The translations under genes were made by a program, and so were the position numbers. Under the pieces are notes generated by a model. The model did not search any database, was not told the DNA's origin, and worked only from the letters and a program-made list of their open reading frames with translations. From Blepharisma stoltei (taxonomy: Eukaryota > Ciliophora > Heterotrichea > Heterotrichida > Blepharismidae), in NCBI GenBank assembly GCA_914767885.1, contig CAJZBQ010000047.1:62001-126000 (forward strand): a stretch of 64,000 bases of DNA, in the 5' to 3' direction. Positions 22,566 to 33,244 of the stretch are shown in pieces. Positions within the stretch are counted from its first letter, which is position 1; each line of letters begins with the position of its first letter.

Positions 22566-23480
22566 ATGCATTTTATTAGCGTCAGCGATAATAAAAGAAT
22601 GAAAAAGTGCCTCGAAGGCTTTATTTTAATTTCTGAAAAATTTGAAATTTTTAATGATAATTATTTGGATTTTTTAAATCTTCTGATTACAGGCTATTAT
22701 GATAATATTGATGAGGAAATCATAAGGTTATGCTTAAACTCTTTGAAAATTATAGAAAAACAACCCAAAAAATATGAAATCAATATGGGGAATTTAGAAC
22801 TTTCTATAATTACATGATCCCTGATGATTGGGGAGGAAAAATATGATGAAAATGTTGAGAATTTATTAAAATTAGATTGAGATATAGATGATATTTGGTA
22901 TGATACAATTGAAAAGTTAATATGAAAGCTGTTTATAGATGAGAAATATACATAAAAATGGTGACCATGTGCCAACCGGCCTCTCAACCCTATTTCCTCA
23001 TAACCAGAAGGCAACGGCTCTGTTGTGGGGATTTAGGCGGAAACCCTTTGTGTATATCGGGCTAGGCTTTACTTGAGACCAGGGAAAAATCGTGAAACTT
23101 GGGCTTTCTTCTTCAGAACAACCATTGGAAATGGATTAGATCGGCGACAGTCCTGATTGGAAACCAATTCCCTCGAACAAGACTTAAGAGATGGCATTTG
23201 GCGAACGAGAAACTGGGAGTTTCGACTAAGGTGGTTGGCCCTTAGGCTCCAGAAGCCATGGAAGTCAACACTGGTTGCTCGAATCCCTTGTTTGAGGTAA
23301 CAATGAGGGTGTCCGCCGGGCCCCTCAGTGAGCGATTAGCATGTAGTGGTGCAAATCCCCGGCCCCGCTAGGCTAACAACTCAATCTAATCTAATAGATG
23401 AAAAACATGAGCTAGCATTATTATTAGATAAAAAGCTTAAAGAAGCTTATAATATAAAAATTAAAAATTTCCCAAATTAG
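22566..23480 (+). CDS. Unknown helical protein interrupted by retroposon-like element
   Basis: The frame from ATG 22566 (MHFISVSDNKRMKKCLEGF) continues through three TGA codons read as Trp (IITWSLMIGEE, LKLDWDIDD, KLIWKLF) to FIDEK. There a 459-bp G+C-rich element intervenes, and coding resumes as HELALLLDKKLKEAYNIK to TAG at 23478-23480. TA-bounded removal inside the target duplication restores the frame exactly (151 aa). The protein is acidic and mostly helical. No family is recognised; a repeat-type helical fold is possible. Confidence 0.6.
22936..23394 (+). mobile_element. SINE-like element, family 2 (in coding region)
   Basis: A G+C-rich 459-bp block starting near AAAAATGGTGACC with a (CTAAT)n tail. 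It is flanked by an approximate duplication TAGATGAGAAA / TAGATGAAAAA that contains the TA. Its sequence differs from the 21009 and 30063 elements. It includes GCTCGAATCCC and a G/C-rich 3' end, suggestive of a tRNA-related origin, but no full tRNA fold was identified. Confidence 0.75.
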
Positions 23481-23874
23481 CCAAAAAAATCTACCAGAAA
23501 TGTGCTTATTTGGGAAAATTAACCTCACTCATTAGAAAGCAAGATTATTTTTACAAATCTTATTTTTGATATATAATTAATGACTATAATAATTAAATTA
23601 AATTAAAATTATCCAAAATGCATCTCCTTTTACAGTTGGATTTTAGGAAATTTTTTTTATAATTTTATATAAAAAAATAATCCTTTTCCTTTAGCGTGCT
23701 TGTGCTTGTTACTGTGGATTAAATCAATAAAAATATGAAAGAATTTCAATTATATAAATGTAAAAGTCTACATATTTCTAGCTAAAAAATGCAATTTATA
23801 TGGTAAATGAAGAGCTTCATATAAATGTGTAAATTAAGCTGTATTTTTAAAGCCTTCATAATGAAATAGCATTA

Positions 23875-24062
23875 GATAAGGCGCGTTGCTTTCTGGACTT
23901 CAAGTTGCTTTACTCTATGTGCATTAGAAAGCAAACCTAGAGAGCCCAACAACTCAGCCAACGAGTTGTCCGACAGATTGGGGTTCATCTTTCTGGATTG
24001 AGGTCACAAGGTGACTAATGAAGGAGCAAGGGAGATTAAAATCCCAGACAAGAGATTTCAAT
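23875..24062. mobile_element. G+C-rich retroposon-like fragment
   Basis: An isolated block (GGCGCGTTGCTTTCTGGACT to AAATCCCAGACAAG) with composition like the SINE-like elements but no ends or tail identified. It lies in an otherwise A+T-rich non-coding stretch, 23485-24600. Confidence 0.4.
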
Positions 24063-24476
24063 AATCCTTCAAAATATTGAATCTTCTGCCTCCATATCTT
24101 TTAAAAATGCATGTTCAGTACTATAAATAGTTAGCAATTGCGTCATGATTTTCTTATATTTGCGCTTCATAGAGCTAATAGTTTCAGACTTATTATAGAA
24201 ATAAGGCATATTTATTGATATTTTTAAAGATATGAGTAAGGATTGCTCCATCATAAAAGGAGAGAATGAAAATTTCAAGATTAATGAGCCTTAAATATTA
24301 TTAGTTACTTGATAGATAAAGGCTTTTATCTTAAGAGATTCTTCTCATTGAGTGGCATTTAACTATAAGATAATAATGGGTATTGCATAATTAAAATTGA
24401 GAAAATTACTAGAAGGAATTAATTAATTATTATCAAGTTTAATAGGGGAGCCAATCAATTTATTATGATTTAATAA

Positions 24477-24535
24477 TGCGAAAAGGATTGTTTGTCCTGC
24501 GGAATCAGAACAATACTTAAACACTAATTAATTAA
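24477..24535 (+). mobile_element. 3' fragment of family 1 SINE-like element
   Basis: CCTGCGGAATCAGAACAATA followed by TTAAACACTAATTAATTAAT resembles the last 40 bp of the elements ending near 21453 and 30510 (CCTGCGGAACCAGAGAAACA, TTAAACACTCTAAG). Truncated at the 5' side. Confidence 0.55.
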
Positions 24536-24604
24536 TTTTAAGTCATTTTTTCATTTATTTTCCTACAATTTTAGCAGTTTCTAATCTGAAATTATCATTT
24601 ATAA

Positions 24605-25423
24605 ATGCAAAAAGAACAAATTTTTCATGAAAGCATCACTTTATTCCGAGATCGTCTCGCAGACCTAATTACAGTTGAATTCATGAGAAAATACCACAAT
24701 GGGTGGGTCAGAAAAGTTGTTTCACTATTTGACAAGCGCCATGAGCGCTCAAAACTCAATGATTTAAAAACATGGGACATAATCCCTCTAATGCATCTCT
24801 TAAAATCCAACGAAATCATTTGTGACCCGAAATTTGGCCCAAGGACTCATTTATCTTTTATAAAAGTCATCAAAAAATATAGGAATTATTGGGCACATCA
24901 GCAGCCTTTGGAATGATATGAAGTTTATAGGGCGGTGGATATGATGATTTTATTATTAGAAATCTATGGAACTGGGTCTCAAGCTTTAATTGAAAATCGA
25001 GACTTAATTTTAAGCGAGATGGCAAGAATAAAGGAAGCAGAAAAAAGAAAAGGGGTCATTGAAGAAAAGAAAATTGTGAGGGAGGAGCCGCCGAAGCGGA
25101 AAATTTATGAAAATCCTCATTTTGTGAAGAAACAGCAGAGCACTGAATTAAAACGAGAAGAAAGCCCTGAGATTGATGCAGGGGATTATGAAAATCTATC
25201 TGGACAGTTGCCGACGAACTGCAGCATATGTGATAATCAGCTTGGGAATGTAATTTATTTTGAGCATTCTTCATGCAAAGCTAGTATTTGCTACCTATGC
25301 ATTCAAAACAATTCTATGATAAAAAATAATGACTCCTGTCCAGGATGCAGAAGTAGATTTTCACTTGAAGAAAACGATTATATTAATTTGATAGTAGAAG
25401 CAATGCAAGGATATCCACAATAA
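24605..25423 (+). CDS. HEPN domain fused to RING finger
   Basis: A single 272-aa frame with one TGA read as Trp (QPLEWYEVYRAVDMM). The N-terminal ~120 residues are helical and resemble the Swt1-type HEPN fold. They contain the HEPN signature RNYWAH (Arg93, Asn94, His98), the metal-independent ribonuclease motif RN(x)3H. A charged linker (about 140-190) leads to a C-terminal RING-like finger from Cys206: CSICDNQL, then CKASICYLCIQ, then CPGCRSRF. Predicted role: an RNA-binding or RNA-cleaving module coupled to ubiquitin transfer. The domain calls rest on motif recognition; an inactive HEPN used only for binding remains possible. Confidence 0.7.
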
Positions 25424-25564
25424 ATAACCAAATTTAAATTAATTTTATGCTATTTGTAAAATATTGCTTATTTGAACTAAATTATTCCAATTTCGAAAGC
25501 AATTTTCGTTCACAAAACAAGGTATAATGGAGCATAAAGCTAAATTAAATTCTTTTAACAAAAA

Positions 25565-26664
25565 TTAAAGAATAATTCTAATTATTTTATACCTTAGGTC
25601 TCTACATAACATCAGTAAATAGCTATTTTTTACTATTAATAACCAAAAAAATCTATGAATTTCTGCATTTATTCATATAAAAAAGCTATATCTTATTAGA
25701 TGTAATGGGAAATTTTTCGTAATTTGATACCCATCAAAGAACAAAATTACCAAGTTCACTTCAAACTCAATCCTAAATTTCTTATAAAAAGTCGTAGGGC
25801 ATGTAAACTGCCTTGGGAACAGCATAAATAGCGGGATTTGTGCTCCTTTCCTCACATTTCCATCCGCAATTTGCAGACTTTGCACTTCTGTCGCTTCTTT
25901 AATAGTCCCATCGTTAGATGTAATTGATTCTATTCTGATTACTTGCAATTCAATGCTTTTTATACCTTTAGACGACTCCATCACAGACAGCCAGCCATTG
26001 AAATCTCCATTAAGCTCAAATACAGATGAAGCCAATTCCCCTACAATGCGGAAATTAGGGACATTGCTGAGCTTTCCTGGGTTTTCAATGCTTGCAGGGG
26101 AAATATTAAAAGGGACTGGAACTTTTTCTCGGGTCATACCTTCACTGAGTCCAAGATCTGGGACTTGTACAACGATTTTTAAAGAATTTGGGTTGTTTAT
26201 GCGATTTTTTACATTTTCAGAGACCACAAAAACTGATTTTATTTCATATTGGATTGTGATGTAGACGCCTATATAAGTCTCCAATAGAAATTGCCCTTCA
26301 ATTGGGACTAAATTTATATCATTTTTTCCTTGGATTGCCCAGTTCGCAATTTTAAGTATTTTTGTAGGAAAATTTAAGGAAAAAGGATAACAAATGGGAA
26401 AATCATTTTCGATTCAGTAAAAGTGCCTCCTGGAAGGGTTTCTGTAGACTTGCAGAGGGTTTGGGGTGGGACTTGAGGGAGAAGAGAGTCAAGAGCACCT
26501 ACATTTTTAACGCTGGCTTGGCCTCGGATGTATCCATCGAAGTTAACGATCAGATTATTGTATTGGATGCCAATTGGAGCGTCTTCAATGCTTATGTGGC
26601 CTCTAATTTGTTCACCTGCGGTAAAAGTCTTGTTATTTCTCTCCAATACAATTTCTGCTTTCAT
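25565..26664 (-). CDS. VPS26C: VPS26C (DSCR3), retriever complex subunit
   Basis: Arrestin-fold subunit of the retriever endosomal recycling complex. Diagnostic C-terminal blocks: IELQVIRIESI, EATEVQSLQIADGNVRKGAQ, then PLFMLFPRQFTCPT and FEVNLVILFFDGYQITKNFP, all matching VPS26C more closely than VPS26A/B as I recall them. The N-terminus MKAEIVLERNNKTFTAGEQI starts the first arrestin half. IES 26317-26387 removal joins FPFVI to NLVPIEGQFLLETYIG in frame. After FPLHLIR the frame runs through a TGA to TAA at 25565 with an unconserved tail of about 45 residues; the real C-terminus may lie nearer LIR if another IES is present. Confidence 0.85.
26317..26387. other. IES, TA-bounded, in VPS26C
   Basis: 71 bp. 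Excision joins GTT ATA AAT in frame between the two halves of the first arrestin-like domain; retention stops the frame at TAA after VILFP. Confidence 0.75.
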
Positions 26665-26944
26665 ATTGAAATAAATTAAAAATTTGACATTATTTATTTT
26701 TTATAGCCTTATTGAGCTTTCTTATCGAAATTCTTATAAACTTGTAGGCTAAATATCTCCATACAAAAATAAGGCTCTATACATATTTATGGTTATTTGT
26801 ATGAAAATTGTGCAAATAATAATTTTTTTTTATTTATAAAATTAGTCTTCTATATTCCAATACTATTAATAATTTAACACTTTTTGTGTACATTTTCTAA
26901 AATTAATAAAATATGTCGTCTTCTCATCAAGTTTTATTTTATTA

Positions 26945-27062
26945 TCTTAATCTTTCCCTCCTCCCCAGTCAGCACGAAGCCGGAAGGCAAGGAGGAGACA
27001 CTGTCATCCCTGGTGAATCTCCTTTTGTAATTGCGTTACAACTAGGCTAGGACATCTGCTAA
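26945..27062. mobile_element. G+C-rich block flanked by CTTTCCCTCC repeats
   Basis: A G+C-rich block (CAGTCAGCACGAAGCCGGAA to GGCTAGGACATCTGC) with ATCTTTCCCTCC on both sides (about 26950 and 27067). It resembles a short retroposon insertion with a target duplication. No genes are seen in 26680-27245. Confidence 0.45.
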
Positions 27063-27249
27063 TTTATTTAAGATCTTTCCCTCCTTTTAATTTTTGTAAT
27101 TTTTATCAGAATTTTCTATTTATTTTAGCATTATATTAGAAATAAAAAATAAATTCATTGAAAATTTGCCACAAAATATTCTGATAAAGATGTATGTAAT
27201 TTTTTATATGATTGGAAATCATTCTTAACATTTCTACCATTAAAATAAA

Positions 27250-27705
27250 ATGACGGAAGAAGATGAACAAAAATTAGTAATTCCTTCAGTTGTTCGTTGG
27301 GAATTATCATTCCCAAATGAAGCTTTTGTATATCAACTCTCACAGGAAATTAATTCTGAACGTGAGAGGAGCTTGTCAATAGCCCGCGAATTGGAACAAG
27401 AAAAAAGGAAGAATGAAGAGCTAGAAAAATATTTAGCTTCCTTAGTGAATTCGAAGCCAGGTGTTCCTAGGGTGGAAAGTAATAATTCTATTGCGAGCAC
27501 TGCTCCAGATTTAAATGATGAAAAACCTCTTATAGGGGCTTATTCTGCCGAAATTCGAAAGCAGAAAATTCTAAAGTATAAGCAAAAGATGGTAAGATAT
27601 CGACAAAAAGTGCGACTTTCACGAAAGTTTGGAGGAAGAAGCAAAGTTGCTAAACAAAAACTGAGGATCAAAGGGAAATTTGTGAAGAGTATTGACAATA
27701 TTTAG
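27250..27705 (+). CDS. CCT-motif protein
   Basis: 151 aa with no interruption. The middle is coiled coil (INSERERSLSIARELEQEKR). The C-terminal 45 residues form a CCT (CONSTANS, CO-like, TOC1) motif: RKQKILKYKQKMVRYRQKVR, SRKFGGRSKVAKQKLRIKGK, F. The basic residues and the RIKGKF end are characteristic. CCT motifs act in nuclear import and protein or DNA contacts in plant transcription regulators and occur in ciliates too. Likely a nuclear regulator; partners unknown. Confidence 0.7.
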   Translation: MTEEDEQKLVIPSVVRWELSFPNEAFVYQLSQEINSERERSLSIARELEQEKRKNEELEKYLASLVNSKPGVPRVESNNSIASTAPDLNDEKPLIGAYSAEIRKQKILKYKQKMVRYRQKVRLSRKFGGRSKVAKQKLRIKGKFVKSIDNI

Positions 27706-28079
27706 TAATCTCACTATGCGTGATGTCATTATGAGAGTAAAATGGCTAAATAATTGAAAAATTTACAAAAAATTTTGAATAATAATTAGAATTGGGTAAA
27801 AAGCTATTGGAGTATTATGTTTAAAGCCTTTAGAATTGCTGGTGAATAACAATAAAGTAATTTTATCTTGAAACTATGATAAAAATTAAAAAATTATCAA
27901 GCAGTGTTTTTAGGAACTAAAAACAATTATATAAAGCTACCCACAAAATTAGTGATTTACCTATATGGAAAAAATAATTTGTTATTAAAAAAGGCAATTC
28001 ACAGCTTTCTTGGGTTTTATTTGAAAAATAACTTTTTTTCTGAAACTAATAGAAATTTTTAATTTAAATATATAGGAAG

Positions 28080-28190
28080 CTCCTTAGAATGGTCCAGTGA
28101 GGGAGGGAAATTAGAGAGGAAAACTCTTCGGTTTGTTGGGTCAGCTCAGGCAGGTCAAGCCAACTGGAGAGAGGTTCATTTATTATTTTT
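28080..28190. mobile_element. G+C-rich retroposon-like fragment
   Basis: The block GGTCCAGTGAGGGAGGGAAA to GCCAACTGGAGAGAGG stands out from the A+T-rich region 27710-28310. No tail or clear target duplication is seen, and no coding. Confidence 0.35.
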
Positions 28191-28314
28191 CCAATATTCT
28201 TACAGGGCCATTCTTAAAAGATTCCTATAGCTACTTATAATACTAAAAAATCACATTCCAACAATTCACTATTCCTAAAGCTGCTTTATATAAAAATTAC
28301 TAAATTCTTATCTA

Positions 28315-30592
28315 TTAAATATGGTGTGTGGCAACAGCCTCATACTTTTTTGTGTCAAAAGGATAAAGCCAGTGCCTAAACATTGATTTTTCCCTTACGC
28401 TATTAATCCCCATTTCTTTCAACAGATCATCAATATAGAAAGGAGAGTAAGTTTGTGAGCTAATAAATATCGGCTTATGTTTATAAGCCGGATAATAGGC
28501 AAATCCTTGCTTTTTCTTCTCCTCAATGTCTTTTTTCATATCATCAATTGATGGGACTTTTACGTGCCCTCTCAGCATATCATTAATCCACATAGCTTGA
28601 ATATTAAACCAAAGCGACGTATAAATAGTAATAAAAGCACCTACGAAAGCCACGTTTCGTTTCCCAGGGATTAGCATGTGTTTATAACTCCAAAACCCGT
28701 CTTCTTTTAGAGGTTCTATAAAGTATTGGGCATTAAAACCAGTCGCATAAACTATAGTGTCAGCTTCTATGAAATTCCCATTTACAATGACACCATTTTC
28801 TTGAATTTCAGAAATTGCGACATATAATTTTTGGTCAAAAATTTTCCCCTAAAAACATTTTCTTGGTCTGAGTCTAAGAATTTTCACTTCTTAAGGCGCT
28901 TTTTATAAAAAAGAAATCGAGGAAATTTCTCTAGAGAGATAATAACTGAAAAAATCATTAACCCAAAATTGTGCCTTTAATAATTTTTATTTTTCCATTG
29001 CGAATGTTTTCTTGTGTATGCTCTTGTCGAAGCCCAGCTGTTTCAATAAAATGGAACTTTTGGTCGTCAGGTTGAAATTCTTTGATTGCTTTATATCGGA
29101 ATTGCAAATCCATAAATTTCAAAAGTAAATATTCAATAGGATAAAGATATTTGTGAATAAAGGAATTTTCGGTATCAAAAATAATGCCAAAGGTGTACAT
29201 AAATCTAGATAGTAAAGTGACCCATAAAGGGATTCCATAAGGCTTTTCTTCTTCGGGGAAGCTATATCCTACAGTTCTGATTAGCCCAGTTGGCTTTCCG
29301 CCGTATTCTAGTGTTGTGTTCATTATATCAAATGCACTTTTTCCAGACCCAACCACGATGACTTTTTTATTTTCACATAAATGCTTTGCATTTATAAATT
29401 GGCTGCTGTGGAGTATCAAATTTCTATTAATTTCCCCACATTTTCATTGCTATTTACCCTATTTTTTATCAGAAATAATTATTCTCCTTATTTTCCTCTA
29501 AAAATTTCTTATTTAATTTTTCATATTTTTCCTTTAAATTTTTCTTGTCCTTTAAAACTTGGGATATTTGGGTTATTATGAAGCCCAGCGGCCACAATAA
29601 GGAAGTCATAATCTTTGGTAGTACCGTCACTAAAAGTCAATTTCCAAGTCTCATCAGGGTTTTGGGTAATATTTTTGACCTCTTTATTGAAACTGCATAC
29701 TGAATTCAAGCCAAATTTTTCAGCATAAGCTTCTAGCCATGCTTTTACTTGTCCTTGCTTTGGGAATGTTGGATAACTCTCTGGCATATGAAAATCAGGA
29801 ATATGATAAGTTTCTTTTGGCCCTTGAAGTCCTGCATTGTCGTAATTTTTATGCCAGACTCCTCCGACCCCAGGATTTTTATCAATAAGTTCTACGTCGT
29901 AGCCTTGTAATTTGAAGGTTTTTGCACTTACAAGCCCTGCCACGCCGCCTCCAAGAACGCCAATTGTTTTTGGGATTTTCGAAATTATGTGTTTGTTAGG
30001 ATGCTGGTCATATGAAATTTTAGGCAAAATCTGATAAGCAGGCCCAGTAGACTCTGGGTGACTAACTGTGGAGAAATATTAAATGGCGTCGTCGAGGAAA
30101 TTCCTCTTCGAGAAATTTTCGCTCCTTTGGCAATTTTATTATTATAGGGTTCAGTTTTCCCGGTGAGACCTTATCCAGCAATATCAGGTAAGCAATGGGG
30201 AGAGTAGCTCACAGCCTCCTGACCTGATCCTCGGATGTTTGTGGGCATAGGGTTTTTACTGTTTGGCACTTCCGAGAAGGGATACCCATAGGCAGTACGC
30301 AGGAGTCAAGTTTCAAGCGAGACAACGCAGCCCGTGAGATCTGGCAGCCAATTAGCTGTCATTTGCTTAGGATAGTCCGTCGGCCCGATAAAAAGGTGAC
30401 GTCACAAATGGGTGCTACTGGGGTGAGCCCTTGTGGCTTTGTTAAATCATCCTGCGGAACCAGAGAAACACGTTAAACACTCTAAGTAAGTTAATATTAA
30501 TTTTAATGGCTAACTGTGGAGAATAAGTAATATCCAGCCCCTAGTGGAGCAATTAGTGGAGCTTTCTTGATCATCCTCCTTAAAAATGCCAT
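28315..30592 (-). CDS. Flavin-containing monooxygenase
   Basis: FAD/NADPH-dependent monooxygenase family. Motifs in order: GVLGGGVAGLVSAKTFKLQG (FAD Rossmann), GVGGVWHKNYDN, KGQEKFKGKILHSSQF (restored FMO identifying region), VIVVGSGKSAFDI (NADPH site), TIVYATGFNAQYF (C-terminal FMO motif). The start ATG 30592 gives a hydrophobic, basic N-terminus (MAFLRRMIKKAPLIAPLGAG) that may be a membrane anchor. Three eliminated segments (28823-28958, 29414-29523 and a 448-bp retroposon-like insertion at 30063-30510) are removed in frame to give 527 aa, a normal family length. It ends TAA. Confidence 0.85.
28823..28958. other. IES, TA-bounded, in FMO gene
   Basis: 136 bp. Removal joins KGTILG to YVAISEIQENGVIV in frame, skipping a TAA. 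An alternative end a few codons away cannot be excluded because the region is not strongly conserved. Confidence 0.65.
29414..29523. other. IES, TA-bounded, in FMO gene
   Basis: 110 bp. Excision joins GQEKFKGKI to LHSSQFINAKHL, restoring the conserved FxGxxxHS motif. Confidence 0.85.
30063..30510 (+). mobile_element. SINE-like element, family 1 (in FMO gene)
   Basis: Strongly similar along its length to the element at 21009 (shared blocks GGTGAGACCTTATCC, GTGAGATCTGG, CCTGCGGAACCAGAGAAACA). It ends in a TTAAT-type tail and lies antisense to the gene. It is flanked by the duplication CTAACTGTGGAGAA at 30062 and 30510. Because the duplication includes TA, TA-bounded removal restores the coding sequence exactly (FSTVSHPEST). 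Confidence 0.85.
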
Positions 30593-31189
30593 TATAGCAG
30601 CTATATGCTGGTGAATTTAAATTTACGTCACTAATGTGGATTAATTAAGAAAAAAATGATTAGGGAAGAAAAGCAGTTAGTTAGAGAAACAGATTTTAGT
30701 GTCTGTGGGCAAATCAGTCAATTAAGTTCTCCATATTAATTTTTCACCACCTCAGGGTGTTAAAATGGACAAATTCAGAATGATTGAAAATTGCATAAGG
30801 ATTGAAGCAATTGTAAGAGCTCAAAGTTATTGCTGTATTTAAGTATAGACTATTATTGATTAATTAAATAATAAAAGTAATTTTAATAAATATTTTGTTT
30901 GAGAGTATGTAGTGATATTTATTTGATATTTTTATACTTTTGATTTAGGCCAAGCTACATTTTCGACTTGCAAAAATTTTTTTATTCAAGAACTAACATA
31001 TTTGAAAATCTTCCATCATTATTAAGGCATTTTTATGAATAAATTTTATCTAAATTTTCCTAGCTAATTGTTTTTCTTCAGGATTAAATCTGAAGAGAGG
31101 GTTCCTTCATTTTAGGCTGCTTAGGGAATGAGTCATAGTTGATCTGAGATCGGATAATCAAAATTATTTGATAATTGTCTTTTAAAGTT

Positions 31190-31440
31190 TGCAGCCAACT
31201 ATTATCATCATTTTTATATCAAACTCCGCCTGGTCAAGATTTTTTCCTATAATTTCAATGCAATATCCTTCCTTTTAGAGTTGTTGCCCAATTAAGCAAG
31301 AATTCCTCCATTGATAATTCCAATAGTTTTTAAATTTTTTGAAATAATATGCTTATTTGGATTTTGATCATATTAACCTTAAGAATTAATTGATAAGGAG
31401 GAGCTACAGGCTCTGGATTGTTATTTTGATTATAAATAGC
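31190..31440 (-). pseudogene. FMO gene fragment
   Basis: The minus strand shows a diverged copy of the FMO N-terminal region. The stretches corresponding to the FAD motif, to the GVGG region (AACTCCGCCTGGTCAAGATT) and to QHPNKHIISK are recognisable but frameshifted. It lies about 0.6 kb upstream of the intact gene. Confidence 0.6.
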
Positions 31441-31544
31441 TTAGAATCCATATAATCTTAAATATTTTTAGTTTAAAAATTTTTGGCCAACGGCGATCTT
31501 CGGCTAGCTCTCCTCTAAAAAAATATATTTTAAAAAACTATAAC

Positions 31545-32015
31545 TCTCCCATCCTTGATCGAACACCCCTATCGTTCGATCATGGATGGAGATCAAAAAA
31601 AATTTTCGGAAAAAATTATATATAATATATATTATTTTTATTTTTTAGTGTGCTTTTAAATAAGAGGGTAAAATTTGTGTTGATTTAAAAATTTTGATGA
31701 CCCCTTTGACTCAATAAATTCTTTCTGTTACTTATTAATATTTATAACTATTCTAAAAATTTTAGATTATTAAGCTTTTGAGGCCAGGTTGATGGCTAAT
31801 GCACTTCGAATGATTAATTCCGTGCAGATTATTAAGAAAGCACGTAAATTACTTTTAATTTGACAATGCAAACTATTAATTTCATAAATTATAATAAATA
31901 TTAAAAAATCTATTGATTTATTATATATAAAAATATGAAAATCGTTCGATCAAGGATGGGTTTAATTTTCCAATTTTTAGGAATTTTTCAATAGAATCGT
32001 TCGATCAAGGATAGC
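31545..32015. mobile_element. Element with repeated GTTCGATCAAGGATGG ends
   Basis: Four copies of a 16-19 bp motif (ATCGTTCGATCAAGGATGG or variants) occur at about 31549 (inverted), 31571, 31941 and 31996. The outer pair forms terminal inverted repeats around about 470 bp of A+T-rich DNA with no ORF. Consistent with a miniature inverted-repeat element or IES with sub-terminal repeats, lying between genes. Confidence 0.55.
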
Positions 32016-32054
32016 TGGACTAAAGCAAAACAATAAAAATTAAAAAATATTATC

Positions 32055-33000
32055 CTATTTTCTGCAAAGAAAAGTAAACTCTTCTCTCTTAGCAGGGCTT
32101 GGAGTGCTTTCTTGCAAGAAATCCTTTGTTCTTATCCCTGATTTAAATGGGGTTATCATTTGCACATTTCTTTCTTCATAATCTTGATTTCTTTCTCCAT
32201 ATCCCCTTCTCTCATTTTCATATCTTTTTGGATAATCACTCTTTTCTATCTCATTTCTTTTTTCTAGCAATTCCTGCACATCCTTTATTTTCTTTTCTTT
32301 TTCTTCCACACATAGCTGCAGCTCAAGCTCTCTTTCATTTGCAATTCTTTTTTCTTTATCCAGCTCTTCTTCTAATTGTAAAAGCAAACTCTCCTGCGAT
32401 TTTACATATTCTTCCATTCTCCGTATTTCTTCTTGTTTTTGGGTAATTATTTCTTGGTCTTTTTTGTGGATTTCTTCTTGATATTTTAAAATGCCTTGGT
32501 TGCTTATATATTCCCTCATTTTAGTTTCTAAAGTTTTATACCTAAATAATTAAATACCTATCATTTGCAATACTTATAATGCTATTTTTTGTTAATTTTC
32601 TATTAATTTATACCAGTATAAGCAAAATAGTCGTTTCTTGCTGTAGCGCGATCTCTTTTTCCTTATTCGATTTTATTGAATTTTCTTTTTGTTTGAGTTC
32701 TGCAGAGATTTGACTATCTTCTTCTTGGAGCTTTGCAAGCTGGTCTCGTAACGATTTAATTTCATTTTCTGGTAAATCAGTCTCAAGGTCTGAAATCATT
32801 TTTTCAAGGCTTTCAATTTCTTCAGCAATGCCTTCAGCTTCATGTTGGTGAATTTGAATTTCTGTGTTGTGCTTTTCTAGTTGCTTGTCTATGTCTAGTT
32901 TGCAAGACTGGAGATATTCAATTTCTTGCTGAATTGAGGAAATGTCGCTTTTTCACGGTTCTGATGATAATTCAGAGTGTGAGATGGGAAATAGGGACAT
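32055..33000 (-). CDS. Long coiled-coil protein
   Basis: From ATG 33000 (MSLFPISHSELSSEPWKSDI, Trp from TGA) nearly the whole 287-aa product is predicted coiled coil (EAEGIAEEIESLEKMISDLE, later EELDKEKRIANERELELQLC), with a charged Tyr/Arg/Glu-rich tail ending CRK. IES 32537-32618 removal gives ILLKTLETKMREYISNQG in frame. Likely a cytoskeletal or scaffold component; no family assigned. Confidence 0.75.
32537..32618. other. IES, TA-bounded, in coiled-coil gene
   Basis: 82 bp; removal keeps frame and coiled-coil character across the join; retained, the frame stops at TAA. Confidence 0.8.
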
Positions 33001-33244
33001 ATTATTTAAAAGAAGAATCGGATATTAATTGAGAAATGTATAAGATAAAGATGTGCAAAAATAAATATTAATTATTTTTCTATATGAAACTCTATTTTGA
33101 TGTTTTTTTTGCTTAATATAGAATACCATAAATATCTATATTGAAATTTGTCACAGCTAATCAATAATTTTTTTTATAATGCTAAATCATAAAATTAATA
33201 AATTAAAGTAAAATTAAGTCGTTTTTGATAATGCATTTGCTTCT

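Noticed and set aside
23300-23375. Possible tRNA gene (GTGCAAATCCCCGGCCCCGC)
   Set aside because: Only a T-arm-like stretch is visible. I could not build acceptor, D and anticodon arms, and it lies at the 3' end of a retroposon-like element.
24069-24278. 69-codon minus-strand ORF
   Set aside because: Adjacent to a retroposon fragment, with no family resemblance and no supporting start context; too weak to annotate.
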